Shown here: positions 11,456-22,832 of the stretch, piece after piece
Layout of the letters: each line of letters starts with the position of its first letter
Numbering within the stretch: the first letter of the stretch is position 1
Assembly: GCF_019578655.1 (NCBI RefSeq)
Contig: NC_063258.1
Span: forward strand, 12,404,802 to 12,468,801
DNA: 64,000 bases
Direction: 5' to 3'
From: Ricinus communis
Lineage: Eukaryota > Streptophyta > Magnoliopsida > Malpighiales > Euphorbiaceae
Notes under the pieces: generated by a model
The model's database searches: none
What the model was told of the DNA's origin: nothing
The model's input: the letters and a program-made list of their open reading frames with translations, nothing else
Position numbers and translations under genes: made by a program

Positions 11456-11467
11456 TGGTATCAAAGG
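11456..11467 (+). other. Primer binding site, iMet type, mutated
   Basis: TGGTATCAAAGG differs from the canonical TGGTATCAGAGC by small changes and lies just after the LTR end. Confidence 0.7.
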
Positions 11468-11560
11468 TGGTTACACGGTTTGTTAAATTATGTTTGTTGT
11501 GGAACTTGTATTTCTTGTTGTTTGATGAAACATTTGTTTTATTTACAATTTTTTAATAGT

Positions 11561-12880
11561 ATGCCATCAAGAAGGAATCATACTAAGGCTCTACTATGAG
11601 AGAGAGCTGGCCAACTAGGTAGTGATCGGGCAGAGTCTAGGGGTAGTAGTAATCCTGAATTAGAGTCAGAAGCTATGACCCCCATCATTGAACAAGCTCC
11701 ACCTCTTGCACCCCCTATTGTACTTGTTTTACAGCTTGATCTGAGGTTTCTTACAAAGACTATAATTGCTACTTTAGCAGCACAAGAAAAAAAAAGAAAG
11801 CTCGGGGATATCATGGAGCATGAATAGAAGTGTGGGGCATTTGATTTTGATGGTTCTATTGATTCTAAAGAGGCGGACAGGTGGTTGAAAGCAATAGAGA
11901 AAGCATTCAACACACTTGATCTGACAAAACCACAAAGGGTTAGTAATGTATATGGTTTACTACATGACACCTCAGATTCTTAGTTTGCTTGAGTAAAGAT
12001 TCTACATGGGGATCAATTGAATTGACAAGTGTTCATGACATAACTTTGTAGAGAATATTAGACAGATGCATTTAAGGTAGAGAGACAAAATGAGTTCATT
12101 GCCTTAAAATAAGGGAATACAACGGGGCGGGAGTATATTGATAAATTTGAAGATCTATACAAGTATGCTTCTAATATAGAGTAAGTCAAAGAGAAAGAGA
12201 GTAAATCAAAGATTCCAGCCTAGACAACGAAACAAAAAGTATTCAGTAAGGGACCCGACATTTCACAGTAGAGGACCTTTGTCATGGCTAGGCATTTATA
12301 GACCACAACCTCAAGTGAGTTAGAGTTTAGTGAGACAACCCGTGGTTAGTGCAAGTAGTGCAATTAGGAAGTCTAGACCTCATGATAATTGTGGCCACAT
12401 TCACGAAGGAGGAGATTGTAGGAAGAGATCCATTCAGTGTTTTGACTGTGGTGGATCGGGACACATTAGAAGGGATTGTCCCAACATTGTACAATTTGGT
12501 ACTAATGTTGGTAGGGGAGCACAGATTCTGGTTAGCAAAGGAGGTAGGGCTCTTGGCATTAGTAGAGGCTCAGGTAGAGGTTCTAGAGCTAGTGTTAATA
12601 GAGAGAGTGGTGTATCCAGATTGACACATCTTATTCAACACACACAAATAGAGAGGCCTTTAGTACAATCTAGAGTATTTGCAATGACACAACATGGGGT
12701 AGCGTCATCGCTTGATGTCATTTTTGGTAGGTTAACAATCTTTGGTAAGAATGCATAAGTTCTTATTGATCCGGGTGCAACTCATTCATTTATTACTTCA
12801 TTATTTATATCCTATATACTAAAGGAAAAAAGTGTGCTGAGGTTTTGATATGGACCAACCACTATCATATGGTTTTCATG
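11561..12880 (+). pseudogene. Decayed Ty3/gypsy gag-protease
   Basis: The frame opens with MPSRRNHTKAL, typical of plant gypsy Gag, and reaches a stop within a dozen codons. Further stops follow near 11826 and 11982. The capsid core is recognisable: FDFDGSIDSKEADRWLKAIE at about 11840-11900, and a segment around TTGREYIDKFEDLYKYAS at about 12120-12175. A perfect CCHC zinc knuckle, CFDCGGSGHIRRDC, is at 12438-12479 inside an open stretch of 142 codons (12330-12758). The retroviral-type protease start, DPGATHSF, is at about 12768. After that the sequence changes to unrelated gypsy pieces, so reverse transcriptase, RNase H and integrase are absent. Gag would form the particle and bind RNA; protease would cleave the polyprotein. 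This copy cannot make either intact. CCHC plus DPGATHSF plus an iMet primer site fits a Tekay/Del-like chromovirus, but clade is not proven. Confidence 0.85.
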
Positions 12881-13370
12881 AAGATGGACTTCATGAAGAT
12901 GAGCAAGAGCATGGAGGAGTTCGACCAAAGCTTCAAGCCCAAGATCAAAGTCAAGATATTGAGGCCAAAGATCCAATACAATTGCCTCAAGGCCCAATAA
13001 CTTGATCAAGATCCAAGAAGTATCAACAAGCCTTAATTCAACACATGTAAGGCCTTATGAATTTGGCCCAAGAGGAATTAGAAGGACTTCAAGGCCTTAG
13101 TTTAAGTGAATGCCCAATTCAACTTAAAATATTACAGGTCCAAGTGTTCAATGGGCTCACTTATCTTTTATTTAGGCTCAAAAAGACCAAAACTGCTGAT
13201 TTAGAGCATATAAAGACTTCGGGTATAACTTAGCTTATATTTGAAGGCCCATATGCATGATTTAGGTAAATTAGGGTTTCTTTACTTAAGTTTGGCGACT
13301 AATTACCCTAGTTAGGACTTTGTTTTACTTATCTCTTTTTATTAGGAAGGTTATCTTTATCCTAGATGAG
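12881..13370 (+). pseudogene. Gypsy pol C-terminal tail and start of 3' LTR, plus strand
   Basis: In one plus frame the text reads LPQGPIT, a TGA stop, then SRSKKYQQALIQHM at about 12980-13048. The motif GPITR-x-R-x-KK marks the extreme C-terminus of many plant gypsy polyproteins, so the TGA probably replaces an Arg codon. Downstream is non-coding LTR-like DNA up to about 13370. The piece is truncated on its 5' side. Confidence 0.65.
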
Positions 13371-13890
13371 AAAGTGGTTTATGCATTCAACAAGAATTCA
13401 AGAATTCAAGCAAATATGCAAAGGAAATAACTACTATAATTTTATCAAAATTCGAATCCCCTCAAAACACACCTTAAGAGGCGTTTTTATAGCCACCTAA
13501 CATAAGAAACCCTAGTAAAACTATTAACCCTAGCTGCCACATAAGAAAAATAGGCAATAACATTCTTCTGAACTTAAATAAGAGATTTCAGCCCAAATAT
13601 TAGCCCACATTAGTCTTCATGTATTTGGACTTGCAAAACATTAAATAAAGCCCATTCAGATGTGTCTTTACTTAGGCCTATCCTAGCATGACCAATTGAG
13701 CTTCATTGACTAACCCAATCTTTCATATAGCCAATTAAGGCTTCTTGTAGCTTCTTGGACCTTGACCTTGTAATTGGGCCTTGTAGCATGCTCAATGGAT
13801 CCTTAGCTTTATCTTTAGTTTTCTTGTTGTTCTCTCCATCAAGTCCATCTTTAAGCTTGGTCATGTCCATATCAATAGGGTTGTTCATAG
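13371..13890 (-). pseudogene. Gypsy pol tail and LTR fragment, minus strand
   Basis: A minus-strand frame from 13900 to 13703 contains LQGPITRSRSKKLQEALIGY, the same pol-tail motif as in the neighbouring plus-strand piece. Below it the DNA reads on the minus strand as LTR, with a TATA-like GGCTATAAAAACGCC near 13490. Facing plus- and minus-strand fragments of similar elements lie back to back here, a rearrangement junction or two separate insertions. Confidence 0.65.
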
Positions 13891-13891
13891 C

Positions 13892-14598
13892 ACTACACAT
13901 TGTTCTCCATTTGAAATTGTTTATGGTTTTAACCCATTAACTCCTATCGATCTAGTTCCTTTGCCTCTTAACAAGATTGTTAGTGTTGATAGTTCTTTTA
14001 AGGCAGATTTGGTTAAAAGACTACATGAACAAGTTAAAAAGAGGATTGAGACAAAATACTAGAGTAACTGAAAGGGTTAATAAAGGAAGAAGGCCAATGG
14101 TGTTGAAACCTAGTGATTGGAGCCAGGGTTTGGGTGCATTTTTGTAAGGAAAGGTTCCCAAATCAAAAAAGGCCAAAACTAAGTTCAAGGGATGATGCAT
14201 TGTTTCAAGTACTTGAGAGGATCAACCATAATGCTTACAAAATTGATTTACAAGGTAAGTATAATGTGAGTGGCACATTTAATGTTGTTGATTTGAGTCC
14301 TTTCGATGTAGGTGATGAGTTTGATTCAAGGACAAATCATCCTAAAGGAGAGAATGATATAGATCCACTGAGGCTTAAAGATGTTGATTTGGTTAGGCTT
14401 CATGACAAGGGCAACAAGAAAGGATCCATTAAGTTTGCCACAAGGTCCAATTACAAGGTCAAGGGCTAAGAAGCTTCAAAAGTCCTTAAATGGCTATATA
14501 CAAGAGTGGGCTAACAATGGAAGTCCAATAGAATTCAGCCCAAATGAAATTTATAAGGAATGGACTTTGTTTAATGTTCTTAAAACTCCAAGTTTATG
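13892..14598 (+). pseudogene. Ty3/gypsy integrase C-terminal part and pol tail
   Basis: Translation resumes in mid-domain with [20 protein letters not shown], the end of the integrase catalytic core region, then a basic linker with stops near 14060-14120. The open frame 14113-14469 carries FCKERFPNQKRPKLSSRDD and INHNAYKIDLQGKYNVSGTF, the GPF-like C-terminal domain of plant gypsy integrases. A frameshift before 14440 moves the tail (QGPITRSRAKKLQKSLNGY) into the next frame, which ends at about 14598. Integrase joins cDNA to the chromosome. This copy lacks the zinc-binding and catalytic residues. The same pol family occurs on the minus strand at 48290-50300. Confidence 0.85.
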
Positions 14599-14745
14599 AA
14601 GGCTAAATGAGATTTGTTTAATGTTCTTAAAGTCTAAGTTTATGAAGGCTTTATTTAGCTCTTAGTATCCTATTTGGTTAGATGTTAAAGTTTTCTAAGC
14701 TTGTAAAGAAACTCATATTAGATCATATTAGTTAAGTAAGAGTTC
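14599..14745 (+). other. Non-coding stretch between two gypsy tails
   Basis: Contains a short internal duplication (TTTGTTTAATGTTCTTAAA near 14566 and 14607). It is probably the start of a 3' untranslated or LTR segment. No gene is seen. Confidence 0.4.
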
Positions 14746-15086
14746 TTAATGCGAATCCTACTCTGACTAGGAATCCTACTTGAATTAGGAGCCCTAGTCC
14801 CACGAGGAGTCCTACTCCAACTAGGAATCCTACTTCCACTAGGAATCTTAGTCCCATAAGGAATCCTACTCCAGCTAGAAATCCTAATCCAACTAGGATT
14901 ATACACGAGTCACTCAAATATGATGGACCAATGACTAGAGCTCACATGAAGAAGTTCAAGGATGCTTTAGGAGTGTTCGTGAAGCAAGAGTTGACGCTTC
15001 GGTTGGAGATCCAAAGTCCAAGTAGGATTGGGCTTAATCAAGACAATTGGCCTCAAGATACTCTTATCAATTTAATTATATATATG
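14746..15086 (+). pseudogene. Gypsy pol C-terminus with hexapeptide tandem repeat
   Basis: From about 14751 an 18 bp unit is repeated about nine times and reads in frame as Arg-Asn/Ser-Pro-x-x-Thr, for example TRNPTSTRNL. One unit has a TGA stop. After the repeat come YDGPMTRAHMKKFKDALGVF, the typical pol-tail motif, and a short terminal segment with QDTLINLI ending at a stop near 15093. Two further copies of the repeat-bearing tail lie at 41073-41400 (plus) and 45295-45585 (minus). The basic, proline-rich repeat is probably disordered; its role is unknown. Confidence 0.75.
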
Positions 15087-16030
15087 GAGGCATGAACAAG
15101 TCAAAATTGGTCCAAAATAAACAAGTCAAGCTAATTGGTGTCCAATACTCAAGAATTGGTCACTTATTACATATTAGTTAAGCCCAAATGTCATCTTTAT
15201 TATATGGGCTAAGGTTGGACGAATTTTAGGAGTATTTGTTCATTTAAAGAAGTCTTTTAATAGATATGAGTCTTGTTTTAGGTTATCCTTTTAGTTTATG
15301 AGCTCTATTCCTAGTTTTATTGTTATATGCTTCCTTATTATTATAGAATTAGGTTTTTCTAAGGCCTATATAAGCTAGTACGAATTTCAATGTAAAGTTT
15401 GGTTGAATATTATTTATTTTAGAGTTAATTTTCTTCTTTTGTTCTTTATAAACTTGGTGAATTGGTGAATTTATCAAGTGAAGGCTTGATATTTTATAAA
15501 CTTAGTTGAATCTAAACTTTTATTTATATTAAACAGCCTTTAATTCTTTATAATTAAGGTTCTTAAGAATAAGTTTTTAAGGATACTATTGGGACTTAGA
15601 GTTTCTTTGCTTGATCAGGTGAACAATCCTTGGTAAAGATAACGACATTGATACGGGTTCGGCATAAGTTAGTTACATTCGTATCAATTCTATTCTTCTA
15701 GGAATTTGGCTATGTCTTTAAAACATATCAAATTCGTATGCCATTTTCCAAATTATGATTAATTAAATTTTTACTTTCTTTCAAGCCAAAATTACTTGTA
15801 TCTTGTGTTGTTCTTTAAATGCAAAACTTACTTATCAAGGAGTTGATATATCCTTGTGGCATACTTAGAATTGGGGTTTAAGGAACTTAGTTTTCCTTAA
15901 GTTCTAATTCTTGATCATCTTACATTCTGATTAGACAATTCTAGTATTTGATTTCAAGTTGCTCTTTAGGTTTTCCAGTTAGTAATTCGCAGGTTCATAA
16001 GGATTAAAGTTCTTGAAGGTTCTTTAATAT
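15087..16030 (+). mobile_element. Ty3/gypsy LTR following the hexapeptide tail
   Basis: Non-coding DNA follows the pol tail and runs to a primer site at 16032, so it has the position of an LTR. The left end may be the TGTCC at 15139. A TATA-like CCTATATAAGC lies near 15366. A reverse-oriented partial copy is at 44885-45300 and a short reverse fragment at 16848-16994. An LTR with pol on its left and a primer site on its right means a tandem or recombined pair. Confidence 0.65.
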
Positions 16031-16031
16031 T

Positions 16032-16043
16032 TGGTATCAGAGC
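16032..16043 (+). other. Primer binding site, iMet type
   Basis: Perfect TGGTATCAGAGC next to the LTR end. The internal region that should follow is cut after about 125 bp, at 16044-16169, where family R begins. Confidence 0.8.
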
Positions 16044-16169
16044 TTTTAGCTCTCAATCGGGTTACTTATCCTTCTTTAATGTTATTTCATTATATTCTTT
16101 AAGTTTCCAAGTTGTTTGATTCATTTATTGATTGCCACTTGCACGCCCCAATATTCATTTAATGTTATT

Positions 16170-16847
16170 TCATGAGCGGGAATGAAACTTTTTGAGGAAA
16201 GAGGGAACATCGAGAATCGAGGCACGCCCCAATATTCCAATTCAAGATTTGCACCATTGGGATCTCTATCATTCCATGTTCCTCTAGGCATAAGGACTCC
16301 TAATGACACAAGGTTTAGCGTAAGGAATCATGAGATGCAATTGACAAGCTTCACTGGTGGCTTGGGGTGTGACTTAATGATCTAGCAGGACGAGATACAA
16401 ATCCACACGCATAAGGCATGTTGCTTTTGATTAATCCAAGCGGGAATGTGCGTGTTTTGATGATTAGAACGCATATAGATATGTAAATTAGGCTGGGTTG
16501 TTATTAGGTATGCCCACATGAATTTTTCCTTGTTTTTGTAATTCTGGATTAGAAAATTCGGTACTATAAGAGTTGTTGACCAGTCAATTCATCTTTGTCT
16601 AGTATAATGGTTTGATTTTATTTAGGGAGCATAAACACCACTATTAAGAGAAAGCGCATGGAAGCAACAATTATAAGCACTAATCCAATGCTTGGACGAA
16701 TGCCAAGAAAGAAAATTAGTTTATCAAGTATTGATTTTATTGTCCAAATTATTACAAATGAATCGAGGCACGCCCCGATATTTCAATTTAGGAATTGCAC
16801 TATTGGGATCTCCATCATTCCATATTTCTCAAGCACGAGGACTCCCT
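16170..16847 (+). repeat. Family R units (block 2)
   Basis: Starts with the GAGGAAAGAGGGAAC landmark and passes GGTATGCCCACATGAATT. It then shows the deleted join, from the TTGACCAGTCAA landmark straight to TCTAGTATAATGG, and runs into a second unit that stops at the reverse LTR fragment. Confidence 0.75.
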
Positions 16848-16994
16848 CTAAATCAAAATTAAGATGATCAAGAATTAGAACCTAAAGAAAACTAAGTCCT
16901 TTAAACCCTAAGTCTAAACACGCTATAAGGATATATCAATTTCTTGATAAGTGAAAGGTGCATTCAATATGAATACAAAGAACAAGCAAACATA
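16848..16994 (-). mobile_element. Reverse gypsy LTR fragment
   Basis: The reverse complement matches 15820-15925, for example GATATATCCTTATAGCGTG against GATATATCCTTGTGGCATA, and TTCTAATTCTTGATCATCTT. It lies inside family R. Confidence 0.7.
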
Positions 16995-17508
16995 GACTTG
17001 CACTAGCGAACATAGACTTGTCGCTCACACCCCTCCATTGTTTTATGTTCTTTGTCCACCCTTATGTTTAAATCAATTCGATTTGATCCTTACGCTTAGT
17101 GATATGGAAGAGAACAAAGAACTTATGATTTTTTTCATTATCGGATCTGGAATCCTACATATTTTCTCATTTTATTCATTTATTTTGTGCTTCTCTTTCT
17201 AATCTCTATCTAGTTTTGATGGTTTGGTTTTATTTGGTGAGTATGAACACAAGTGTTGAGTGAAAGCGCATGGAAGCGAAAATTATAAGCATCAATCTAA
17301 TGCTTGCACAAATGCGAAAAAAGACAATTAGTTGATCAAGTATTAGTATCATTCTCCTAATGATCGCAAACGAATCTTTTGGAGAACAGAAGGAATGATG
17401 AGAATTAACGTAAGGAATCATCGAAACGTAATTGACAAGCTTGACTAGTGGCGTTGGGGCTTAGCTTGATCATCAAGCAAGATGAGACATAAATCCACAC
17501 ATGTATAT
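16995..17508 (+). repeat. Family R unit (block 3)
   Basis: Carries the TGTTCTTTGTCCACC, TCGATTTGATCCTTACGCTTAG and GATGGTTTGGTTTTATTTGG landmarks and then the start of the next unit. Ends at a reverse LTR fragment. Confidence 0.7.
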
Positions 17509-17721
17509 TACACAAGAAGATGATCAATCTACTTGAATATTCTTAAGAATGCATTCTACACAAGATTAGAAAGACAAATGCATAGTAGCTTTTAGGTTTA
17601 ATAACCAATTGCCATTCAAATTCAACTTAATTCTATACATCAAAGTTCGTACCAGCCTTATATAGGCCTTAGAAAACCCTAAATCTTAACTAATAAGGAT
17701 TTACATCCCATCAAGGATATG
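17509..17721 (-). mobile_element. Reverse LTR fragment
   Basis: Closely matches 45901-46149, sharing AAGAAGATGAT, CTTTTAGGTTTAATAACCAA and TTATATAGGCCTTA. Both copies sit inside family R in the same orientation. Confidence 0.65.
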
Positions 17722-18052
17722 CTAAATAATGAGGAATCATAGGAACGCAATTGATAAGCTTGACCGATGGCATTAGGGTGTAGCTTAATAATCAAGTAGG
17801 ACGAGATGGTTTAGCTTATTGATTAAGCAGGACGAGACGTAAATCCATGCGTGTAAGGGAAAAATCATGTTGTTTTCAATTAATCTAAGCATAGGTAGGC
17901 CCATGAGAATTTTTCCTTATTTTTATTAAACTAGCTCATGGAATTTGGAATTATAAGAGTTGTTGACTAGTCAACTACTCTCTAGTTCTTGATTTGGCTA
18001 TAGTTTATTCAAATTTCTTTATTTATTTATTCAAATTTATCTTCTAGTTTCT
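17722..18052 (+). repeat. Family R unit (block 4)
   Basis: Holds the AAGGAATCATGGGAA-like, GAAATCATGTTG-like and GTTGTTGACTAGTCAACT landmarks. It breaks off at CTTCTAGTTTCT where the minus-strand Athila-type LTR begins. Confidence 0.7.
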
Positions 18053-20863
18053 TGATGGGCTACTAATGCAACCTACACCTAAGGCAGTGGACCTATAAAT
18101 GCGGCCTAGCACTAGTGAGTATCAAGGTCGTATCCCTAGAGATCGGTGAACCTAAAGTTACTACTGTTCGCTATGTTATTGATAAGCATCATACTACATA
18201 TGTTTTCATGCTCGATTGTTTACATTTTTATGCATGATTATCCCGTTTTATGCTCGAATCACCTGTCTTCTGTTTCCTTTCTTCTTTCAGGTCATTTTCG
18301 AAGGACACCATCAATAATCGAGGGAAATACATGTGATTACGGACCAATATCCATCAAATTGGGCGAGGACTAGCACCCCGAGGGTTGAGCACGGCCTGGA
18401 CTCCGGCCGTGCTGAATTGCCAAGAAGCTATCCCCAATTGTGCCATTTCAGCATGGCTTCCAAAGCCACCGCGACCTCCAGCACGGCCTGTGGTGGCTCA
18501 GCACCAGCTTGGAGGGAGTCAGTATAATAGACTCCACAGATTTAGCACTGCCTAGACTCCGGCCATGCTAAATCAACTATATAAGCAGTTTTGAGTTCTT
18601 TTCGAAAAGACATAAATTTTTGACTCAATTCCAAGACACACACTTAATCAATTGTTTCCTATACCTCCATTGTAGACCTTGAGAGATCAAATTCATCAAT
18701 TGAATGAGGGATTTCACTTGTTCTAACATCGAATTTAAGATCAAGACAAACTTTGGGAGCATTCAAGAGGCAACTAGGGTTTGAGATTTCGAATTTGCTA
18801 ATTTAGGGTTTCTCATTCAACTTGAAAGGGAAGGGTGTACATGCCTTTAATTTTCTTTTCCTTATTTTGTTCTTTAATTGCTTTAACCATGAACATGAGT
18901 AGCTAGATCTTTTGAACCTATTAGGGTTCACGTTTGTTGATGGATTATGCTTAATTGTTAGATTTGTAATTGTCATTCTTGCAGTCTTCTTGCTATTTAG
19001 TAATAAAAGTTTGATTCAATTAATTTGAGACGTTGAATTAATTGTTTGTGGGTTGTTTCTTGACATTGAGAAATACTTGTTACAAATGGACATTGAATAG
19101 TAAGAACTGGCAGTTAACACTTAGAGATAAGGTTGATTTACTTGCCCAATTAAGAATTAATAACTCTTAATAGTTTTAAATCATGCTTAATGCTAATCTG
19201 TAGTAATCCGATAGGAAGAGATTCCATTAGGTTAGTGCAGATTTAGGAACTCAGTAAGCTCGAGAGAGGAACCGGGTTCAATTCAGGATTTAGGCACGGG
19301 TAAGCAAGATCGGTAATCCATAAAATCCATCTTTAGAATTCCATCACTTAGGCCCCCTTTTGGGTTTGTTTCTCTCTTTGCAATTTTTTTTATTGTTCCT
19401 TGTCCTTCATTTACTTATTTGCACTCATAACCATTAGCTGGTAACGTTAAAACTTGCACTCATAACCATTAGCTAGATAACATAGCAAACAATAGTAACT
19501 CTAGGGTCACCCGATCTCTAGGGATACGACCTTGATACTCACTAGTGCTAGGCTGCATCCGTAAGTTCACTACCTTAGGTGTAGGTTGCATAAATAGACC
19601 ATCAGTTATCTAGTATGAAATAAGGTGTGAGAAGTCTAAATTAATTAACTAATGATTATGAATGCAAATAAAGGAACAAACAGCAACTAACAATCGAAAG
19701 ACAACCGTAATAAAAGAAGCAAATCCGAAGGGGACCTAAGTGATGGAATTCTAAGGTTGATTTTATAAATTACCAATCTTACTACCCGTGCCTAAATCAT
19801 GAATTGAACTCGGCTCCTCTCTTGAGCTCACCGAGTTCCTAAACCTGCACTCACCTAATGGAATCTCTTCCTATTAGATTATTATATATTAGCATTAAGC
19901 ATGATTTAGATCTATTAAGAGTTGTTAATTCTTAATCGAGCGAGTAAATTAACCTTATCTCTAAGTGTTAATTACCACTTCTTACTATTCAATTCCAATT
20001 GTAACAAGCATTTCTCAATGTCAAGAAACAACCAAAAAGACAATTAATTCAACGTCTCAAATTAACTGAATCAAACTTTATTACTAAGCAGCAAGAGGAT
20101 TATAAGAATGGCAAATAAAAATCTAATAATTAAGTAATCCATCAACAAAGGTGAACCCCAATAGGTTCGGTAGCCCTAGCTACTCTTAATGAAAGAAACA
20201 AATACAAAAGGAAATAAACAACAGAAAAGGAAATGGAACATGTAACCCCTCTTCTCTCGAATCAGAGTGGAAATGTTGCAAGCACCAACTCTGAAAGCAG
20301 CCTTAAGTATGGATCTCAGATGTCTCGGTCATTCATCTAGAACCTTCAATCTTTGCTTGAATCTCTAAAACTAGTCCTCTGAAATGACTTTGGTCTCTCA
20401 AAATGTGAAGAATAGAGGTGTAGAAGTGAGGGGTCGCGCGCGTAGAGAAGTCTAGAAATTAGAAGCGGAACCCTGTCTCATTTTGCGTGCGCCTACTTAT
20501 AGGCAGAAGAGCCATAGCCCATGCCACAGCCCGTGCAAATATGCACGGCACGTGCAATGGGCAAGGGAGGCCGTGCAATATGCACGGCCTGTGCAAATGT
20601 GCAAGGCCGTGCAACTGCCCTTGTAAAAGCCTCGAATTGCGCGCCAATCAAGGAATCAAATCTGATAAACATCTAATATGCGTAAATCATCCGCATAGCT
20701 TGGTTTCTACCCGAAAATCAATCAGTTTCCCATCAAGGAGTCGAAAAACCTGAAAAACTCAAAAACATACCAAAGTGCGATCAAACAGGAATAAATATGA
20801 CTCAAATACATGAATAAACGACTGATAAACAGTCAATAAATATACATAGAATCATTTACATCA
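18053..20863 (-). repeat. 3' LTR of the Athila-type element, split by a nested LTR
   Basis: The LTR is 18053-18179 plus 19610-20863, about 1.38 kb without the insertion and its duplication. The outer end at 20863 reads TGATGTAAATGATTC on the minus strand. A purine-rich GTGTGGGTTAG just beyond it may be the polypurine tract. The U3 part at 20515-20625 is full of CACGG and CCGTG motifs. A TATA-like CCTATAAGTAGG lies near 20495-20505. Confidence 0.8.
18180..19604 (+). mobile_element. Solo LTR nested in the opposite-strand Athila LTR
   Basis: Starts TGATAAGCATC and ends GACCATCA, with a perfect target duplication GTTAT at 18175-18179 and 19605-19609. Removing it rejoins CTATGTTAT with CTAGTATGAAATAAGG, exactly as in the intact 5' LTR near 26205-26230. 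It belongs to a related LTR family, since its 3' half shares the GATACGACCTTGATACTCAC block. It carries the GCACGGCC hairpin at 18388-18413. Confidence 0.92.
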
Positions 20864-22832
20864 AACTAACCCACACTTAAGCATTTTCTTGTCCTCAAGC
20901 AATCAACAACTCACTCCTCAAACAAATACCAAAAAACTCAATCAAATACTTTGCAGGAGGTTAGCTCAAAACAAGTCTCAAACCTCTGTGAAGAATTTCC
21001 TCAAAATCCCCAAATCATTAATTCCTTGAGAAAGAAAGAAAAGTTGATAAAGCTGCTAAAATTAAACTGATCAACCATCCAAATTGAGAATTTAAGAATC
21101 ATGCCTTACAAGATGTCACTCAAAACACACAAGTGTATATAGGTGAATGAATATCGTCAAGCTTTCAATGCAACAATATAGAAAAAGGTGCTTACCATAA
21201 GCTTGCTTATAGATCCAATCTCCATTACTGTGAAATAATCAATAAACATGATCAAAGGGTCTTGAGCCAGGTTGTAATGGGGTTAAGGTAGGGTATGGAG
21301 AAATATGGAAAATAAGCTAAAAGCTGCTGGAAAATTATGCAGGTAATGCAAGAAAATAGCCACGAATCAAATGTTGTACCAAAATTGAACACTAAGTTGC
21401 GTCAATAATAAGACGATGCTCGAAATGAACTAAAAGAAAATTATACATATATATATATTATATTTATATTTATTTTTATTATTTATATTTATTTTATTTA
21501 TTTTTTTAAATACTCTTGCAATAACAGATAATGCAGGATGAAGTAATACAATGCTCAATAAAAATTTTGGATTAAAGGGAGCATCTACAAAAAATCTAGT
21601 AACTTAGTGAATATATGCAAATTGATCCAAAATGAAATGCAACATAAACGTACATAATTTTCAGCAACAATGGTAGAAAGAATGGTAGAATGAATAGAAG
21701 TGATAAAATGATTGTCAAAGGTAAATTACAATGACAGAAAAAGGCTAAGGCTCAAAATGGGTTCACTAAGGGAAAAACAAGGTTAGGCTTTTGGCCAAAT
21801 TGTGTAATTCCTAAGTGCCCAAATCATCTCATGACTATCAAAAATTCATTTAATCTCAAAAGTCATCACAAAGCAAGTTCTAGAAAAAAAAATTATACAC
21901 AATGCTCACTAATTAAAAATAGAAGGAGCATAAAAGCCTCACCATTTGAGTGGGATAAAATTACATGAATTCTCAAACCAAAGTTTAAACAATCAAACAA
22001 TATAATAAGCATCAATATTAACAGTGTGCTATATCCAAGATAAAGTAAAATGAAAAGAATTAAGGAAAAACACCAGTTTTACCGGGCTTGATAGAAATTA
22101 AGAGATTCGTTCACTGCCTTCTTTCAACAATATTCGAAAAAAAACTATAAGGGTATCCATTCAAAAGAGAAAAAATCATCAACTACATGATTAAAACAAA
22201 ACTCAAGATAAGGACAGTAAAAATGAATAGACTCAATCAATAAGGGAAATGAAAGCAAAATGAAAACAGCAGAAACAAAATTGGTACCTGCACAAAACTA
22301 AGGTACCTACCCAACACTTGAGAGAAACACTATCCTCAGTGTGAAATAAGGTAGGCATTCCAAAAAATAATACGCATAAAGAAGCAAATTATGGGATTCA
22401 ATAAAAAAAAACTAGGAAATTAAAAGAAAAACAAGACAACAGAAAGAGATAAAAACTAGAAAGTCTATTGGATACTGCCCTTGATGTGTGCTTTAACACT
22501 CCAAAATATGTTAGTCTTCAAAATTACGTATGAGCATCGAGTAGGCTAACTCCTGCAAAACTCAAGAATAAACACATTCCAAGCAACATCTAGTAAAAGG
22601 TTCAATAAAATAAAACCATCTCAAAATAAAACAAACCAAAAACAAACTAAAATATCTAACTAAAAAAAATAACTACATAAATAAAAGATGTTCAAAAATT
22701 CAAAAAGCATAAATAGATTCGGGAATGCCTCCTGAAGGTGCTTCTTTTTGTTCGAGTCGTCTAGTTGGACTCTGCAGCAGCGTTCCTGCATCGCGGGCGA
22801 ATTGAGAAGGTGGGCTTAATGTAAGTTGGGGC
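20864..22832 (-). other. 3' non-coding region of the Athila-type element
   Basis: About 2 kb without a convincing gene. Read on the minus strand it has the pattern usual for Athila 3' regions: CACTGAGGATAGTGTTTC followed by a CAAGTGTTGGG block near 22310-22345, and GCTTGAGGACAAG near the end at 20890. An AT-only stretch lies at about 21440-21510. A minus-strand frame at 22700-22918 overlaps the end of the protease ORF and shows no family features. Confidence 0.6.

Noticed and set aside
14718..14917. Minus-strand ORFs across the 18 bp repeat
   Set aside because: Shadows of the plus-strand hexapeptide repeat; the plus frame continues into a known pol-tail motif.
18333..18527. ORFs across the GCACGGCC hairpin regions (also 20459-20753, 57645-58007, 61604-61912)
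   Set aside because: They are in LTR U3 DNA and arise from GC-rich patches; no conservation of frame between the LTR copies.
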